From Rapana venosa (lineage: Eukaryota > Mollusca > Gastropoda > Neogastropoda > Muricidae), in assembly GCA_028751875.1 (NCBI GenBank), contig CM054135.1, positions 1,932,506-1,996,505 on the forward strand: a stretch of 64,000 nt of DNA, read 5' to 3'. Under the pieces are notes generated by a model. That model ran no database searches, was not told where the DNA came from, and saw only the letters and a program-made list of their open reading frames with translations. Positions 10,707 through 21,743 of this stretch are shown one piece after another. How positions within the stretch are numbered: the first letter of the stretch is position 1; every line of letters starts with the position of its first letter. The position numbers and the translations under genes are program-made.

Positions 10707-11333
10707 ATGTTTATAACACTAACAAACATCCAATCAGGTGTACCTGTTAAACTAGCCATTCCTATTGACAACCGCTGTCAACACAAATTGGTTGCTTTGC
10801 ATGAGGTCTTCTACAAAGTATCATGGACAAACATTGACAGCAGCAACAACTGGATTGAAAAATATGATACTATAACTAGAGCGCTTAATTCATTTACTGT
10901 CCAAGAAGGTTATTATGATTTCTGCACACTGGAAAAGGAGCTCCTTCGTCCAGCTGGCATCACAGCAAAACTCAACCCAGCTAGTCTAAGAGTCACTTTA
11001 CAGCACTTCACCCATATAATGATGCACAACTCTTGCATGAAATGCTTGGGTTTGAACTACATTTTAGGAATGGTTTGATGGTGATGGAAGAAATACTTTT
11101 GATGTATGTGCGGAAAACAGTCGGGAGCCCATTACTTGGCAGTAAATCTTTGCTTTTTGTAACACCTGTCTAGTAAGTGTCAACACAAAACAAGTGGTGA
11201 CGAAGGCTTCTTCCTCACACCTTCTGATTATCGCTAAGAATCCTCTCCACCAGCAGAGCAATGTACTGTGAAACGCAGCACAATAGCTTTACTACACTTC
11301 AATTCAAAGAGCTGGAAGAAGGCTTCCACTTTT
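10707..11333 (+). CDS. Small capsid-associated candidate (penton-like?), copy A, cut by gap
   Basis: Starts MFITLTNIQSGVPVK and runs in frame to about 11,000, then shows frame breaks and enters the N gap. The intact version is in copy B (21,744-22,412). A short beta-rich protein starting with an MFITLTN-type motif is typical of an uncharacterised gene that sits near capsid genes in related elements; a penton or minor capsid role is inference. No catalytic motif is visible. Confidence 0.5.
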
Positions 11334-11833
11334 NNNNNNNNNNNNNNNNNNNNNNNNNNNNNNNNNNNNNNNNNNNNNNNNNNNNNNNNNNNNNNNNNNN
11401 NNNNNNNNNNNNNNNNNNNNNNNNNNNNNNNNNNNNNNNNNNNNNNNNNNNNNNNNNNNNNNNNNNNNNNNNNNNNNNNNNNNNNNNNNNNNNNNNNNNN
11501 NNNNNNNNNNNNNNNNNNNNNNNNNNNNNNNNNNNNNNNNNNNNNNNNNNNNNNNNNNNNNNNNNNNNNNNNNNNNNNNNNNNNNNNNNNNNNNNNNNNN
11601 NNNNNNNNNNNNNNNNNNNNNNNNNNNNNNNNNNNNNNNNNNNNNNNNNNNNNNNNNNNNNNNNNNNNNNNNNNNNNNNNNNNNNNNNNNNNNNNNNNNN
11701 NNNNNNNNNNNNNNNNNNNNNNNNNNNNNNNNNNNNNNNNNNNNNNNNNNNNNNNNNNNNNNNNNNNNNNNNNNNNNNNNNNNNNNNNNNNNNNNNNNNN
11801 NNNNNNNNNNNNNNNNNNNNNNNNNNNNNNNNN
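11334..11833. other. Assembly gap (500 N)
   Basis: Exactly 500 unknown bases, a placeholder size. Copy A is on the left and an unrelated LINE is on the right, so the gap may hide more of copy A. Confidence 1.
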
Positions 11834-11884
11834 AAAAATTAAGGGAAAAGGGTGTAGTTTGTGGAAATTTTAAAACAGAGGTTT

Positions 11885-13140
11885 TTAATCTTAATTTATT
11901 TTTTTGTGAGACGGGGCAGCCCAGTGAAGAGATCGCAAAAGAGGAGTGATGTGTTCAGTTTTTTTCTTTCTAAGACCAGTCGGCTGCAGATTTTTTTGTA
12001 TGGTTGAAGGGGTAGAAATGATCCGGAAAACCCCACCAAGAGAGATTTACAGTATCCAGTCGAGAGAGAATGAGAGATGTGACAGTTTGGATGTTGTTCA
12101 GTAGCAGAACTTGGAATTGCACTTATGCGCCGTAATTGATGTAGCAAGACTGGCAGGTCTGGGTGATGAATTTTTTTAGAGAGTGTTTTGTCAAAAAACC
12201 CACCCTAGTATTTCACAGAGGGGACAGAGGAACCGACGTTTTGCTGAATTCCATGAAGTGTTGTGAGGAAAAAATTTTTGTTTCGTCCCATGAGCATGGC
12301 TTCCGTTTTTCGGATTTAGCTGTAACTTGTTTGAGTCACCCATTTTTAAATTCAAAAGGGCGAGGCCATTTTTTCGGGAAAGGGAAAGGGCAGATTTTCA
12401 AGGGTATTGTCCCTTTGAAGCTGAGTGTCCAGCATGAAATGATATCCAATATGATGGTGGTTTTTTAGTGTGAAGGGGGAGCATGAAAGAGGAAAGAACG
12501 GGACCCAGAATGACCCTTTGGGGGGACCCACATCCAGTTTGACGGGTTTTTTGATTGAATTTTGTGACAAAAATTTTTGGGGATCGGTTTGTGAGGTATG
12601 AACAAAACCAGGTGAGGGCGTGCCATTAATACCAAACATGTTTGGAGGCGAGAAAGAAGATTGGTGTCTATCGTGTAAAGGGCGCGATAGGTGAAAAGGG
12701 TGAGAAGGGATTTTTTCCCCCTGCATCAGCAGGAGTAAAAGTGATCTAAAGGTGGCAGGGTGGTTTCGGTGCTGTGGTTGGCGCGCTAGGCAGTTGAAAA
12801 GGGGGAAGGAGATTTTTGAAGAGGTGGTTGTTGAGTTGTTTTAGAACAAAATTTTTCAAGTATTTTGGGGATGAACGGTAAGTTTGAGACAGGTCTGTAA
12901 ATTCTTTGAAAGTTGGGATCAAGGGGCTGCTTTTTTAGTAGGTGTGGCTTTTGGGGTTTGAGGGATGGAAAAAATTCCCGACAGAAAGATAGTTTACTAT
13001 TTCGGTGGCAGAGGGGACAAGTTGTGGGAAGCATTGTGAAGACGGGCAGGTATGGGATCAAGATGCTGATTTTTTCGTCATTTCTTTCGAAATTTTTGTG
13101 ATTTCGCTTTCGCTTGGGGATGAAAGAAAAAAGGAGGGGT
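11885..13140 (-). pseudogene. CR1/L2-like LINE reverse transcriptase fragment
   Basis: On the minus strand, RT motifs appear in order: PHLLKKQPLDPN, YRPVSNLPFIPKILEKF at about 12,890-12,840, a segment matching the HSTETTL region near 12,780, NMFGINGT near 12,640, GPPKGSFW near 12,520, GYHF..DTQLQ near 12,440, and at the end SRLDYCKSLL-like and EHITPLLRSLHW-like pieces near 11,930-12,060. These are the RT palm, thumb and C-terminal tail of CR1/L2/Jockey-type LINEs. Many frameshifts are present and no endonuclease part remains. Confidence 0.75.
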
Positions 13141-13174
13141 GCCGTGAAATTGGGGATCGGAGGCATGGAAAAAG

Positions 13175-13405
13175 AGTCTGATCCGTGAAGATGGCCTACT
13201 GCTTTTAAGATATCCAAAACGAATGAACAAAACAAGTTACAGTTAAACCGTAAACCGAAGCCTGTTTTAGGGACCAAAAACAAACTCTCTTCCCTTAAAA
13301 CAACTTCAATAAATCGGGAATACATCGTCCCTCTATCCACTTCCGTGAAGTATCTTTGGTGGTTATCGAAAAACACTCTCTATGAAAAATTCATCACCCA
13401 GACCC
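13175..13405 (+). pseudogene. Second, inverted LINE RT C-terminal fragment
   Basis: This stretch is the reverse complement, with divergence, of 12,150-12,375. Read on the plus strand it gives the C-terminal RT region (GTKNKLSSLKTTSI-like). The two LINE fragments are therefore head to head with about 800 bp between the homologous parts. It stops at 13,411, exactly where the 5.1-kb duplicated block begins. Confidence 0.6.
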
Positions 13406-13419
13406 CGTCAGTCCAAAAC

Positions 13420-13560
13420 AACCACCCTACCCACGCCACAACCAACCAACCAACCATCTAAACAACCCACCCACCCACCCCCCAACTAACCATCCAACCA
13501 ACCCCACCCACCACTAACCATCCAGACCAACCCAACCCACCACTAAACACCAAGGAGGAG
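13420..13560 (+). repeat. CCAA/CCCA-rich low-complexity repeat
   Basis: Imperfect CCAACCAACC and CCCACCCACC units. The frames through it (Thr-Asn-Gln-Pro strings) are not genes. It recurs at 29,779-29,919 in the duplicate. Confidence 0.85.
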
Positions 13561-13817
13561 GAGGAGAAAGAAACGGTATCCCCCCAAAAACAACAAACAA
13601 CAAGAACAACAACAAAACAACTTTGGCCACCGACGTTAGTAAACCCCGTGGTAGACTCGCTGTTGTTGAAGAGAAGCGGTCCCGAAACTTGAGCCTCTGG
13701 AACTGCAGACCCATCATTTAACTGAAGGTCTCCCCGCCAGCCCCTCCGTCAAAGACCTCCTCTGACACTCCCCCGCGAATAAGTCTATGTCGTCCCACGA
13801 TGTCGAAATCCCCACAG

Positions 13818-13839
13818 AGAAGAGAGAGAGAGTAGAGAG

Positions 13840-13879
<40 letters not shown>

Positions 13880-13984
13880 AGAGAGAGGATGACAAACTTT
13901 ATTTTCGAGGATAATGCATAAGCACCCATGTGCTTTTACATCCAGTCCCCCCCCGGCCCCCCCCACCCCCCTTAATAAGAGAGA

Positions 13985-14038
<54 letters not shown>

Positions 14039-14041
14039 AGA
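13818..14041. repeat. Two (GA)n tracts flanking a SINE tail
   Basis: GA runs at 13,818-13,887 and 13,979-14,041. Between them, 13,888-13,955 (GACAAACTTTATTTTCGAGG followed by a GATAATGCATAAGC..ACATCCAGTCCCC segment) matches the tail of the SINE at 4,228-4,340. It is probably a remnant SINE end. Repeated at 30,177-30,400. Confidence 0.7.
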
Positions 14042-14093
14042 ATATATCAGCTCCCCTCCCGAGAACCGATTGGCTTTGACTGCTTGACTTCAT

Positions 14094-16477
14094 CCCGCAG
14101 GTCTTTCGAAGTTGGTGGGTTCGAATTTCGGCAGCAGCGTCGTGGTGAAGATCCTCACAGCACTTTCAACTCAAAAGGCAGAAAGGTTACCATCCTTTCT
14201 GGCCAGCTCCAACAAATACACAAGGTAGAAGATAAAGAAAACTCTTCGAACAATCCAGAAACCATCATGGACAAGAGCACCAAAGAGGACCTAAAAAATT
14301 ACTAATGGGAGACATGAAAAATGCAAGTTGGGGACAGACAACACAATCAGAGAATTGATCATGGGCAGACATGGCACCTAGAGACAAAATGAAAATGGGA
14401 GAACTTTTAACAGAATTTTGCATGCTCAACGGACCTGGTCATTGGAGGCAAACATCATTCCTCTCCTTTCCCCACAAGAAAGTCCCGCATGACCACAGGA
14501 CTTCCCCCGATGCAAGACAGAAAACCAGATTGACCACATCACCACGGGAAAAAGTAGAGAAGGAGCCTGCATATGTCAGGGTGAAGCGCAGAAGCAGATG
14601 CAGCATCAGACCATCAACGTGTTGCTTGCCGTCCTCCAAGGACCAAGCTCAAAGCCTACATCGACCGCAGGAGCCATCACAAAGTTCAACGTGCAAAGCC
14701 TGAAGGAAAGAGAAACAAATAGAAGAACTCAGAGCACGAACTGAGGAACAAAACTTCCATGTGCGTTCCCAGCTGCCAGAGGAAACAGTCGATAGCAATG
14801 GCAGAGTCTGCGTGAGACCGGAAGACAACATAGCCAACAGTACTGGGAAAGAAACAAAGAAAATACAAGGAGTGGGCTGACAACAGAAACATGCCCACTG
14901 ATCACCAAGAAGAAAACAGCTGAAAGATGCAGATCAACCGAACACAATATTCCCAAAAAGAAAAAGAAACAGGACCGCAAGCATGCTACTGGGAGGGACG
15001 AAAACCGTCAGTAAAAGAGAAATGCAAGAGAACAAGAGAAAAATTCCATTGAGGAACTGACTCAGGAATAGTGACTTAGCAGCAGGCCAAAAAATATGAA
15101 GAGACTGTACGAGATCACGAAAACTCTCATCAGGAAAAAACAACAAACCTAGCTGCCCTTCACAGGTAAGAATGGCAATACCATTCCAGTGAGGAGGACC
15201 AGAGAGACAAGATGGCACAGAGCACATCAAGAAACTCTCAACAGACATTCACCCCCAATCCGCCAGACATCCCACCACCTACTGAAATCCTTTTGGCATC
15301 AAACTCGGCCCCCCTACCAAAAGAGATCACCAAAGCCATCACTCAACTCAAATCAGCAAAGCAAGCAGGCCCAGATCGGTATACCACCCTGAAAGCACTG
15401 AAGGTAGACATCCAAACTTCCACAGAGATGTTGATACCCACTCCTAACAAGATCTGGGAGCAGAGAGTGGGTACCAGAAGACTGGAAGAAAGGCCATCTC
15501 GTAAAGTTGCCAAAGAAAGGGACCTTCCTCATGCAACAACGGAGAGGAACATGCTAACTGTCCATCCAGGAAAGTGCAGACAAAGACATTGCTAGACAGA
15601 CTGAAGACACACTGGACAAGACACTTCGGATGAACAGCACTTTCGCAAGACAGATCATCACAGATCAAATCGCCACAATAGCGCATCATCATTGAGCAGT
15701 CCCTGGAGTGGCAGACTATAATTTCAGTCTTGTCGCCCTTCCAAAGGGCATTTGACAGCGTCGACAAGATGTCATTTGGAAACTGATGCATCACTGTGGC
15801 TGTTCCACCAAAGTTCATCACCGATCATCCCCGCAGCTATATGAAGATGCCACCTGTCAAGTCATCCATGAAGGGAAACTGATCCTTCCTTCCGTGCAGA
15901 CCGGTGTTCGTCAGGGCTGTCCTGTTGTCGCCAACCATCTCCTGTTGGTGGTTGACTGATAATAATGCAAGCCACACGGCAGGAGAACCGAGCAACAGGG
16001 ACCCTCATGAAGCAGCTGGAAGACCAGGACTTCGCTAGCGACATCAGCCTTCTCTCCACAGCAACAGACGCACAAAGAGAGGCTTTGTCGTGTTGCTGAC
16101 GAAGCTAAAAGACTAGGCCTCCAAATCAACATCGGGAAGCACGAGATCATGAGGGTGAACCACAAAACACATGACCCAGTGCGACTGCAAAGCAGCAGAG
16201 AAACCACCATCAAAGAAGTCATCAAGTTTTTTACGTCAGTAAAGATTGGGGGAACAGATGAAGACGTCCAAGGGCCGAATCAACAAAGCCCTCATGCCTT
16301 CTAACACCCTTACGCCAATTTGGAGTCAACAGCCCTCTCATTTCAAAACAAATTGGGATCCCACAACACCAATGTCAAATCGGTCCTACTTTATGGCTCA
16401 GAATACCTGAGGTGGGTAACAAAAACCAACACCCACAAACTCCAGTCCCTTTTACCAATAAATCTCAGGACATCCTC
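14094..16477 (+). pseudogene. RTE-like LINE ORF (EN + RT), decayed and interrupted by copy B
   Basis: Endonuclease pieces occur near 14,290-14,430 (a MGRHG-like string, then GELLTEFCMLN). RT pieces follow: KSAKQAGPD at about 15,350-15,376, FQRAFDSVD at 15,739-15,765 and SVLLYGSE at 16,380-16,403. The order and strings match the fuller RTE-like LINE at 56.5-59.2 kb on the minus strand. It has many stops and frameshifts, so it is dead. Just after the SVLLYGSE region, at about 16,478, the sequence changes to the virus-like terminal repeat, so the LINE was cut by that insertion. Confidence 0.78.
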
Positions 16478-16705
16478 AGAAAATAGGGAAAAAGGGGTCA
16501 AGCTCAACTACTACTGTTTATATAAAACCAGAGCAACTTGTGTCCGATTCCGGCTTCGCCTCATCGGACCAAAACTTGCATAGTTTTATATAAAAAACAC
16601 TAAACAGTTTTACCTTGACCCCCCTTTTTCCTAACTCTCTAACTATAAACTGAAAGTAATAACTAATTTATTTTTGATGGGTAAAACATATGTTAAAACA
16701 GAAAA
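16478..16705 (+). repeat. Left terminal repeat of copy B (outer part)
   Basis: Matches 41,040-41,290 of copy C and the reverse complement of 55,385-55,490. Landmarks are GGGAAAAAGGGGTCAAGCTC, CCGATTCCGGCTTCGCCTCA and CTGAAAGTAATAACTAATTT. After about 16,705 the sequence differs from both A and C. Confidence 0.75.
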
Positions 16706-17330
16706 AAAGTGCAAAACCTCTGCCCAGGCTCCCATTAAAGCTAGTGCACTTTATCCGGAATGCTTTAATGAAGCCATGGCAGAGAGATGATTCCGGCATT
16801 CCACCTTTGAATGCCGACACAGAAAACACGCATTCGCACAACACATAAATTCATTAATGGACAATGACTGCACACATAATATAATAAAACATTATTAACA
16901 TTAATAATAGTGTGTGTGTGCAATTCCGAGTACAGCAAATCTCAACCATTTTCAATTTTCCGACTTATCGAAACGAAATAAAATTAAAAATCGGGGACAC
17001 TACCTGGGACTCGAACTGGAACCACCAACCAAACACCAATTTGTCTGGCCAAGACGAACAAACGGCAGCAAGTCTGCCACCCCGGAGGCCGAAGAAAGAG
17101 TGAAAAATAATAAATATAAAACCTTCTATCTGATGACGTAATAGCCAAGCCCCGCCTCTTTTGCACGAGTGTACCTTCCTATGTGTAATAACTTAGCCAC
17201 CAGTGTGTTAGCAAGAGACATACACAGCAGCTGCAGAGCACATACACAATTATGTGTGATTGTTGTGAGGTATGTGTGTCACTGCATGTTCTTGTGTGTG
17301 TTTAAACAAAAAGCATTGGGTTTTACTCGA
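16706..17330. other. Copy-B-specific subterminal region, possible SINE remnant
   Basis: This stretch has no match in copies A or C at the same place. On the minus strand, 17,000-17,015 reads AGTTCGAGTCCCAGG, a B-box-like string, so a tRNA-derived SINE could lie at about 16,990-17,110. Nothing else is recognised. It includes a short palindromic region around 16,720-16,800 (AGCTAGTGCAC). Confidence 0.35.
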
Positions 17331-17369
17331 CACAAAATCTGTTGGTTGTCTGTTTTGAGTATTAGTTTA

Positions 17370-17939
17370 CTATGCATTGAGCTTCTCAGTTTTAGTTTTT
17401 ATTTCTTTCGCTTTCTTGTCCGTCTGTAATACATCATCTCCCGAAAGCAATTATTAAACCCATCTCTGTCTTTCATGTGAAAAAATTACAACGAATTTGA
17501 TTTGTTCACGTAATCTTTTAATATGCTATTATATTTTGTGTCAGCAACCAAACAGATATCTGTCAGTCTCCCACTGAAAGCGAGCTTAGACAAACTGATC
17601 CCTTTTCTTAACAATTCACGCTCTGCTGAGCAGTCGTCTATTAAGAAAAGGTCCTGCCTATTTTCAAGAAGCCTGTAGTAGTATTACTAAACACTCACTT
17701 AGTCTGTCAGAGGATTGACTATAATTATATTCTCATCTGTCCAAATTAAATTTTCTCTCTCTCGGTATTTTATTGTTGTGGCAGTGTTGGTCAAAGAAAT
17801 ACCATGAAAACTCGAAATGATTTTTACACTGTTTGTAATAAGTCTATAAACAAATATCAGTCCTTTGCCACAGCCATTTGTGGCCCACATATTTAGAGAG
17901 CAGTGTGCATCTGATTGGTAGAAAACTTAGCTGGTCCAT
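17370..17939 (-). pseudogene. A32/FtsK-like DNA packaging ATPase, copy B (frame broken)
   Basis: Same gene as at 6,293-6,877. The P-loop region at about 17,860-17,885 reads NGCGKG in the open frame. Walker B with DLFLIDDCSAERELL-type sequence is seen near 17,628-17,650, followed by a segment LAFSGRLTD that is typical of A32-like ATPases of Polinton-like viruses. The start is again in TAATG (17,937-17,941). The element end lies just outside the stop, so this is the outermost left gene. Confidence 0.75.
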
Positions 17940-19232
17940 TAGAAACAATTTCTTTTAGTCTGTTTTCCTTCTATGTTGAGCTGTGCATACCATCACTACA
18001 AATAGATATATTTTTATGGGCCTCATCATTTTCTTGCTCTTCTCTATTTGTATAGTTATTCCTTCTGAGCCCGTTTTCAAGGCGTCTTCCGACCATGCCA
18101 GCTTATCATCATCTGTTGATCTTAAGTCAACCCACAATGCAAAAGCTTTAGATGTTTAGGTATTCAAGAAGCCTAACATCATTAGATGTAAAGAATTGCT
18201 GTTAACACAGTATGGTATCATTGTGTTGACCAAACCAAAGTATTTTCTTACCATCATCAAAGTGTTGATATGTAAATAACCTGAGGCATAGACTTGAATT
18301 TGGCGGTCCCATCTATAGTACATGATAAATGTTTATACCGGATAATAAACCTCTCACTTGATCTGGAAAAGGGGGTGTGGTTGTTTCTTCAAACGAGCAT
18401 TAATATTCCGTTTAATGATCTTCCGTGTGTCAATTTAATGTTCCACACGTATCTGCTATTACTCATCATTTAATGTGGCTATGTAAGGACTCTTTCATAA
18501 TAAATAGCAAGCCTTGACTATAATGCCTGTGCAATCAAGCGTGCAAGCTCTGGGTGGATTGAACAACATCATACTCTAAAGATATACAGATATATTGTAC
18601 TTTGCCGTCTAAGTATCACTGGATGTTAATAACACGGGAGCAACTGTCCAATTAAAGGTCAGCTCATATGACCGTCTGTCTCTGAGTGGCACCCTGAAGT
18701 AAGGCCTGTGAGAGCGAGCAGATTCAAAAGTCAAGAGGAATACAAAACCTTTACCAGAGGCTTTTGCTATGACAGCATCTTTTTGCCTGTTTCCCTTAGC
18801 AGCCAGAACCTACTCTGTGTTTAGTCCCCTCATCATCCTGTATGCCTTGATAAAAATAAGATCATCTCTTTTTTTCTTTTCATCCATAAATCAGTATAGG
18901 TCAAAATATGTCGCGTTGTTCCAATGATAGCACTTCCCTGCCATCTAGCTTGACACTAATCTGTTTTATAATAGACCTACCTAAGTTTGCTACCACACTT
19001 CGTTTGGATCACTCTTCAGACTCTAGTCAATCTGAAAAGCAAGCCTAAGTTGTCCCTGGAACAAGACATCATCTTTTTCCAAATTAGGAAACCTAACAGT
19101 CAAATCTGATTTTCATCAATAGTGGAGGGTTGTTTGTAATAAACGATTGTCTGTCTTTTTCCTTTTATGCCTAAGGGATCTTTTAACATCCTGTATGGAT
19201 CAAGGATTGTCTCCAAATGTTTGTTGCGCCAT
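17939..19232 (-). pseudogene. Candidate major capsid protein, copy B (frame broken)
   Basis: Homologous to the gene at 6,877-8,207. Clear pieces on the minus strand are VDLRSTDDDKLAWSEDALK near 18,100 and, upstream, fragments around 18,800-19,150 with the DPLG and NNPST region degraded. The start is at 19,232, divergent from the plus gene at 19,280. Part of this gene (17,939-18,526) is inside the duplicated block. Capsid identity is inferred from adjacency to the ATPase and its length of about 430 residues. Confidence 0.48.
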
Positions 19233-19279
19233 CTTTTTTTCTATAATAAGCAAAATAAAAAAAAACAATAATAGAAATA

Positions 19280-20503
19280 ATGGAAGACTATGAATATAGA
19301 TATGGACGATGTGTTTAACGCCACTGATATATGGTTGACGAAGCGGCAGCATCTGTAGCACCCTTTCATTCAGTCAGAATAGAATTATTAGAAAGGCAGG
19401 TTTAAGATTTACAGCAACAAGTTTGGGACAACCAACGCCAGAATACTAGACCAACTGACTATGATATGGACAACAAAGACAAATCTCTATGCTATAACTG
19501 ATACAGAGAAAAATATTTGCCTAACAAAGAAAAAATAATCCAAATCAGTTCCTAGCAAAGAAATACCACTAGACAAAGACTAAGCCATTGCAACTACCGA
19601 TAAAACTGTATTGAGTGAGCACTAACTACTAACAGACTGCCTACACAACCGTGCTCAACTACAAAATGCTGAACAAATATTACCAACAAACATTGAAAAG
19701 TCTACCACTTGAAGACCTACACAGTCGGCAAACACAACAACTGAAACTATCCTAGATTGGAAACTACTTCAACAACAAGCAACGAAGACACAGCAACTGA
19801 AAACAATAAATGATTCCAACCCCTACCATTGAGCGAGAAATTAATGGGTCTCAATCAAGCACAACAAGTTTTAGAGGCGAACTGATAAATAATTAAGGCA
19901 AAGCAAAGTGATGTAACGAACCCATAGAACAGAAAAGCAGAAGCTAGCAGCCGCAGATGATGCAAACCTTGACCAGAAAGTAAAAGAAAGAATCACACAG
20001 CTCTAAAAAATCTACAATCTGAACGCCAAGCAAGATAGAACATTAAGCAATAACAGACAGCAACTACAATCTCAGTTAGTAGAATAAAAGAAACAATACA
20101 TCGAATTCTTTATATAACAACACAAACACTAGCAGAAATATCCGTACACTGTTTCGCAGCAAGGCAAAAACACATGTCAGTATAATTACAGCATTAGGTT
20201 CGCTATCAGTACACTTGTGTTTGCACTGACAGGAAGAACACCAACACCGCCCCCATCGTCACCACCAACACCTTCAGCAGATAAAAACAGGTTAAGAAAC
20301 AACTAGGTCCCTTAGCTGAGCTACTAAAAAAAAATTAGCCAAAAAAGCTGGAAAGTGCACTTCCTGGCATAATCGCACTGTTGTTAGTTTGGTTATTATC
20401 AGCAGCCGGAAAAGTTGTTGGATTTACGCGAAACATTTAATGGGCATTACTGTTTTAAGTGTCGGGTTACCTCTTTCTAAATAACGATAAGCAAGCCACC
20501 TAA
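19280..20503 (+). pseudogene. Coiled-coil protein with two C-terminal membrane segments, copy B
   Basis: Begins MEDYEYR and ends at the stop at 20,501-20,503. The Lys/Glu/Gln-rich middle lies at about 19,780-20,100 and the hydrophobic end includes SALPGIIALLLVWLLSAAGK at about 20,350-20,415. The Pro/Thr linker (20,240-20,280) is shorter than in copy A. Heavily frameshifted relative to A and C. Confidence 0.55.
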
Positions 20504-21722
20504 AACAATACACTCGTTTAAAGCAGCTACTTCGTCATAGTGACTGACTCTGGGTATAATATATTTTTTTTGGTGTTTCATGTACAGGTCTATCATGTAA
20601 AGGTCTTACTACACTTTCATGTACAGGCCTTACTACTCTTTCATTGCACAGCACTTTCATGTACAAGGTCTTTTACCCACACTTGTTGCAGTTGCTGTTT
20701 TGTTTACACTTTCATTTTTTCCAAGCTGCACATCATCTCCAGCAATAACAATCTTGTTGTTGTAGTTTTGTAATTGTTTCCAATTTGTAACTGCATGTTG
20801 GAAGGCAACATATATAATCCATGTCCTATAGCAAAGTCTAACTAAGACCGTGCATAGTGAAGAACATCTTGATAATTGTTTTTTATACAGCAGGTAAATC
20901 AACACTGGAGTTAATACTGTCTTCAAGATTTGCTAGAAACTGCTTCTGCGCATCAAACCCACTTCCTTATTATACTTATCTCGTTTTGAGCTTGTGCACC
21001 CGAGCAAACACTCACACATAGGTTCTAACCGAGTCATAATCCTCTCTAATCCTGGTCTTGCTACCCTTCACTCTTATCAAGAATAAAAGTCGTCATAGCA
21101 ATTGCCATGCTCCTTGGCTCTAACTGAACCTAAGTGTATAGACATCCTGATGAGAAAGATGTATTGAGGCACCAGTCATAGTTATACATCCTGTGCACAC
21201 CCCACCAATACAAAGTTTTCCCATACCAGATTTTCTGTCCCTGTTCTTGGTCTGAATACAGTCCTAGAAATCATTATTAACTCATTCGACAACTCTCATA
21301 TGCTTTCATGTTAATCCTACTATTAAGAAGGGATTGAAGTTTACTACAGTAGGCAAATGGAACCTGTAACTCTCTGATAACACACCCTAAACTGATCGTA
21401 CACATGAACCTGTACACATGACTATTACTAACTGGTTAGTTGGTCAAGTGGTCAGCATATGACACACCCCGCCCGTAGTTGCAACAGTGGATTAGCAAAT
21501 TTAAGTGGTTTTGGGTAAAACTGCCATAGGACTAACAACCATAGGCTTTTTTGCTGTGGCATATCCTTAATTGGTGGGTTTAAGTATGACTTCAGTGGTT
21601 TGGGAACTTTTACTTCGAAGATCAATGTCTCTGACACAGCAACACAGCTTATGAAAGGTAATAGTCTTCGGGTTATAGTGAGATCCAGCATTGTATTTTG
21701 CATCCTTATTATATTTATACAT
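20457..21722 (-). pseudogene. Putative virion protein with C-terminal anchor, copy B (decayed)
   Basis: Counterpart of 9,466-10,685. Conserved pieces include VAVSETLIFEVKVPKPLKSYL near 21,640-21,570 and DDVQLGKNESVN near 20,730. Between about 20,560 and 20,690 copy B carries three degenerate repeats of TTTCATGTACAGG that A lacks. These change the segment before the membrane helix. Many frameshifts. Confidence 0.55.
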
Positions 21723-21743
21723 TATTATTCTATAGTAGATAAA
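21723..21743. promoter_or_regulatory. 21-bp bidirectional promoter region, copy B
   Basis: Same 21 bases as 10,686-10,706, between divergent starts at 21,722 and 21,744. Identity here, while the neighbouring genes have many indels, supports functional constraint or at least good local sequence quality. Confidence 0.5.

Larger units (their letters stand above)
5695..11333 (+). mobile_element. Virus-like element copy A (Polinton/adintovirus type), right part missing
   Basis: Begins with sequence homologous to the terminal repeat of copies B and C. It carries, from left to right, the packaging ATPase (-), capsid candidate (-), coiled-coil/membrane protein (+), putative virion protein (-) and small capsid-associated candidate (+). 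It runs into the N gap at 11,334, and the sequence after the gap is an unrelated LINE, so the polymerase half is absent. It is the best-preserved of the copies for the right-hand virion genes. Assignment to the Polinton/adintovirus group rests on the ATPase here and the polymerase in copies B and C. Confidence 0.8.
13412..18526. repeat. 5,115-bp duplicated block, first copy
   Basis: Line-by-line comparison shows 13,412-18,526 to be the same as 29,771-34,885 (offset 16,359) with no difference at any place I checked. The block holds a CCAA-rich repeat, two GA tracts, a SINE tail, a decayed RTE-like LINE, the left terminal repeat of copy B and its first 1.2 kb. After 18,526 this copy continues into the rest of element B. 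Confidence 0.95.

Noticed and set aside
11261..11873. Open frames running through N bases (also 37,779-38,642 and 59,156-60,059)
   Set aside because: The frames are open only because unknown bases contain no stop.
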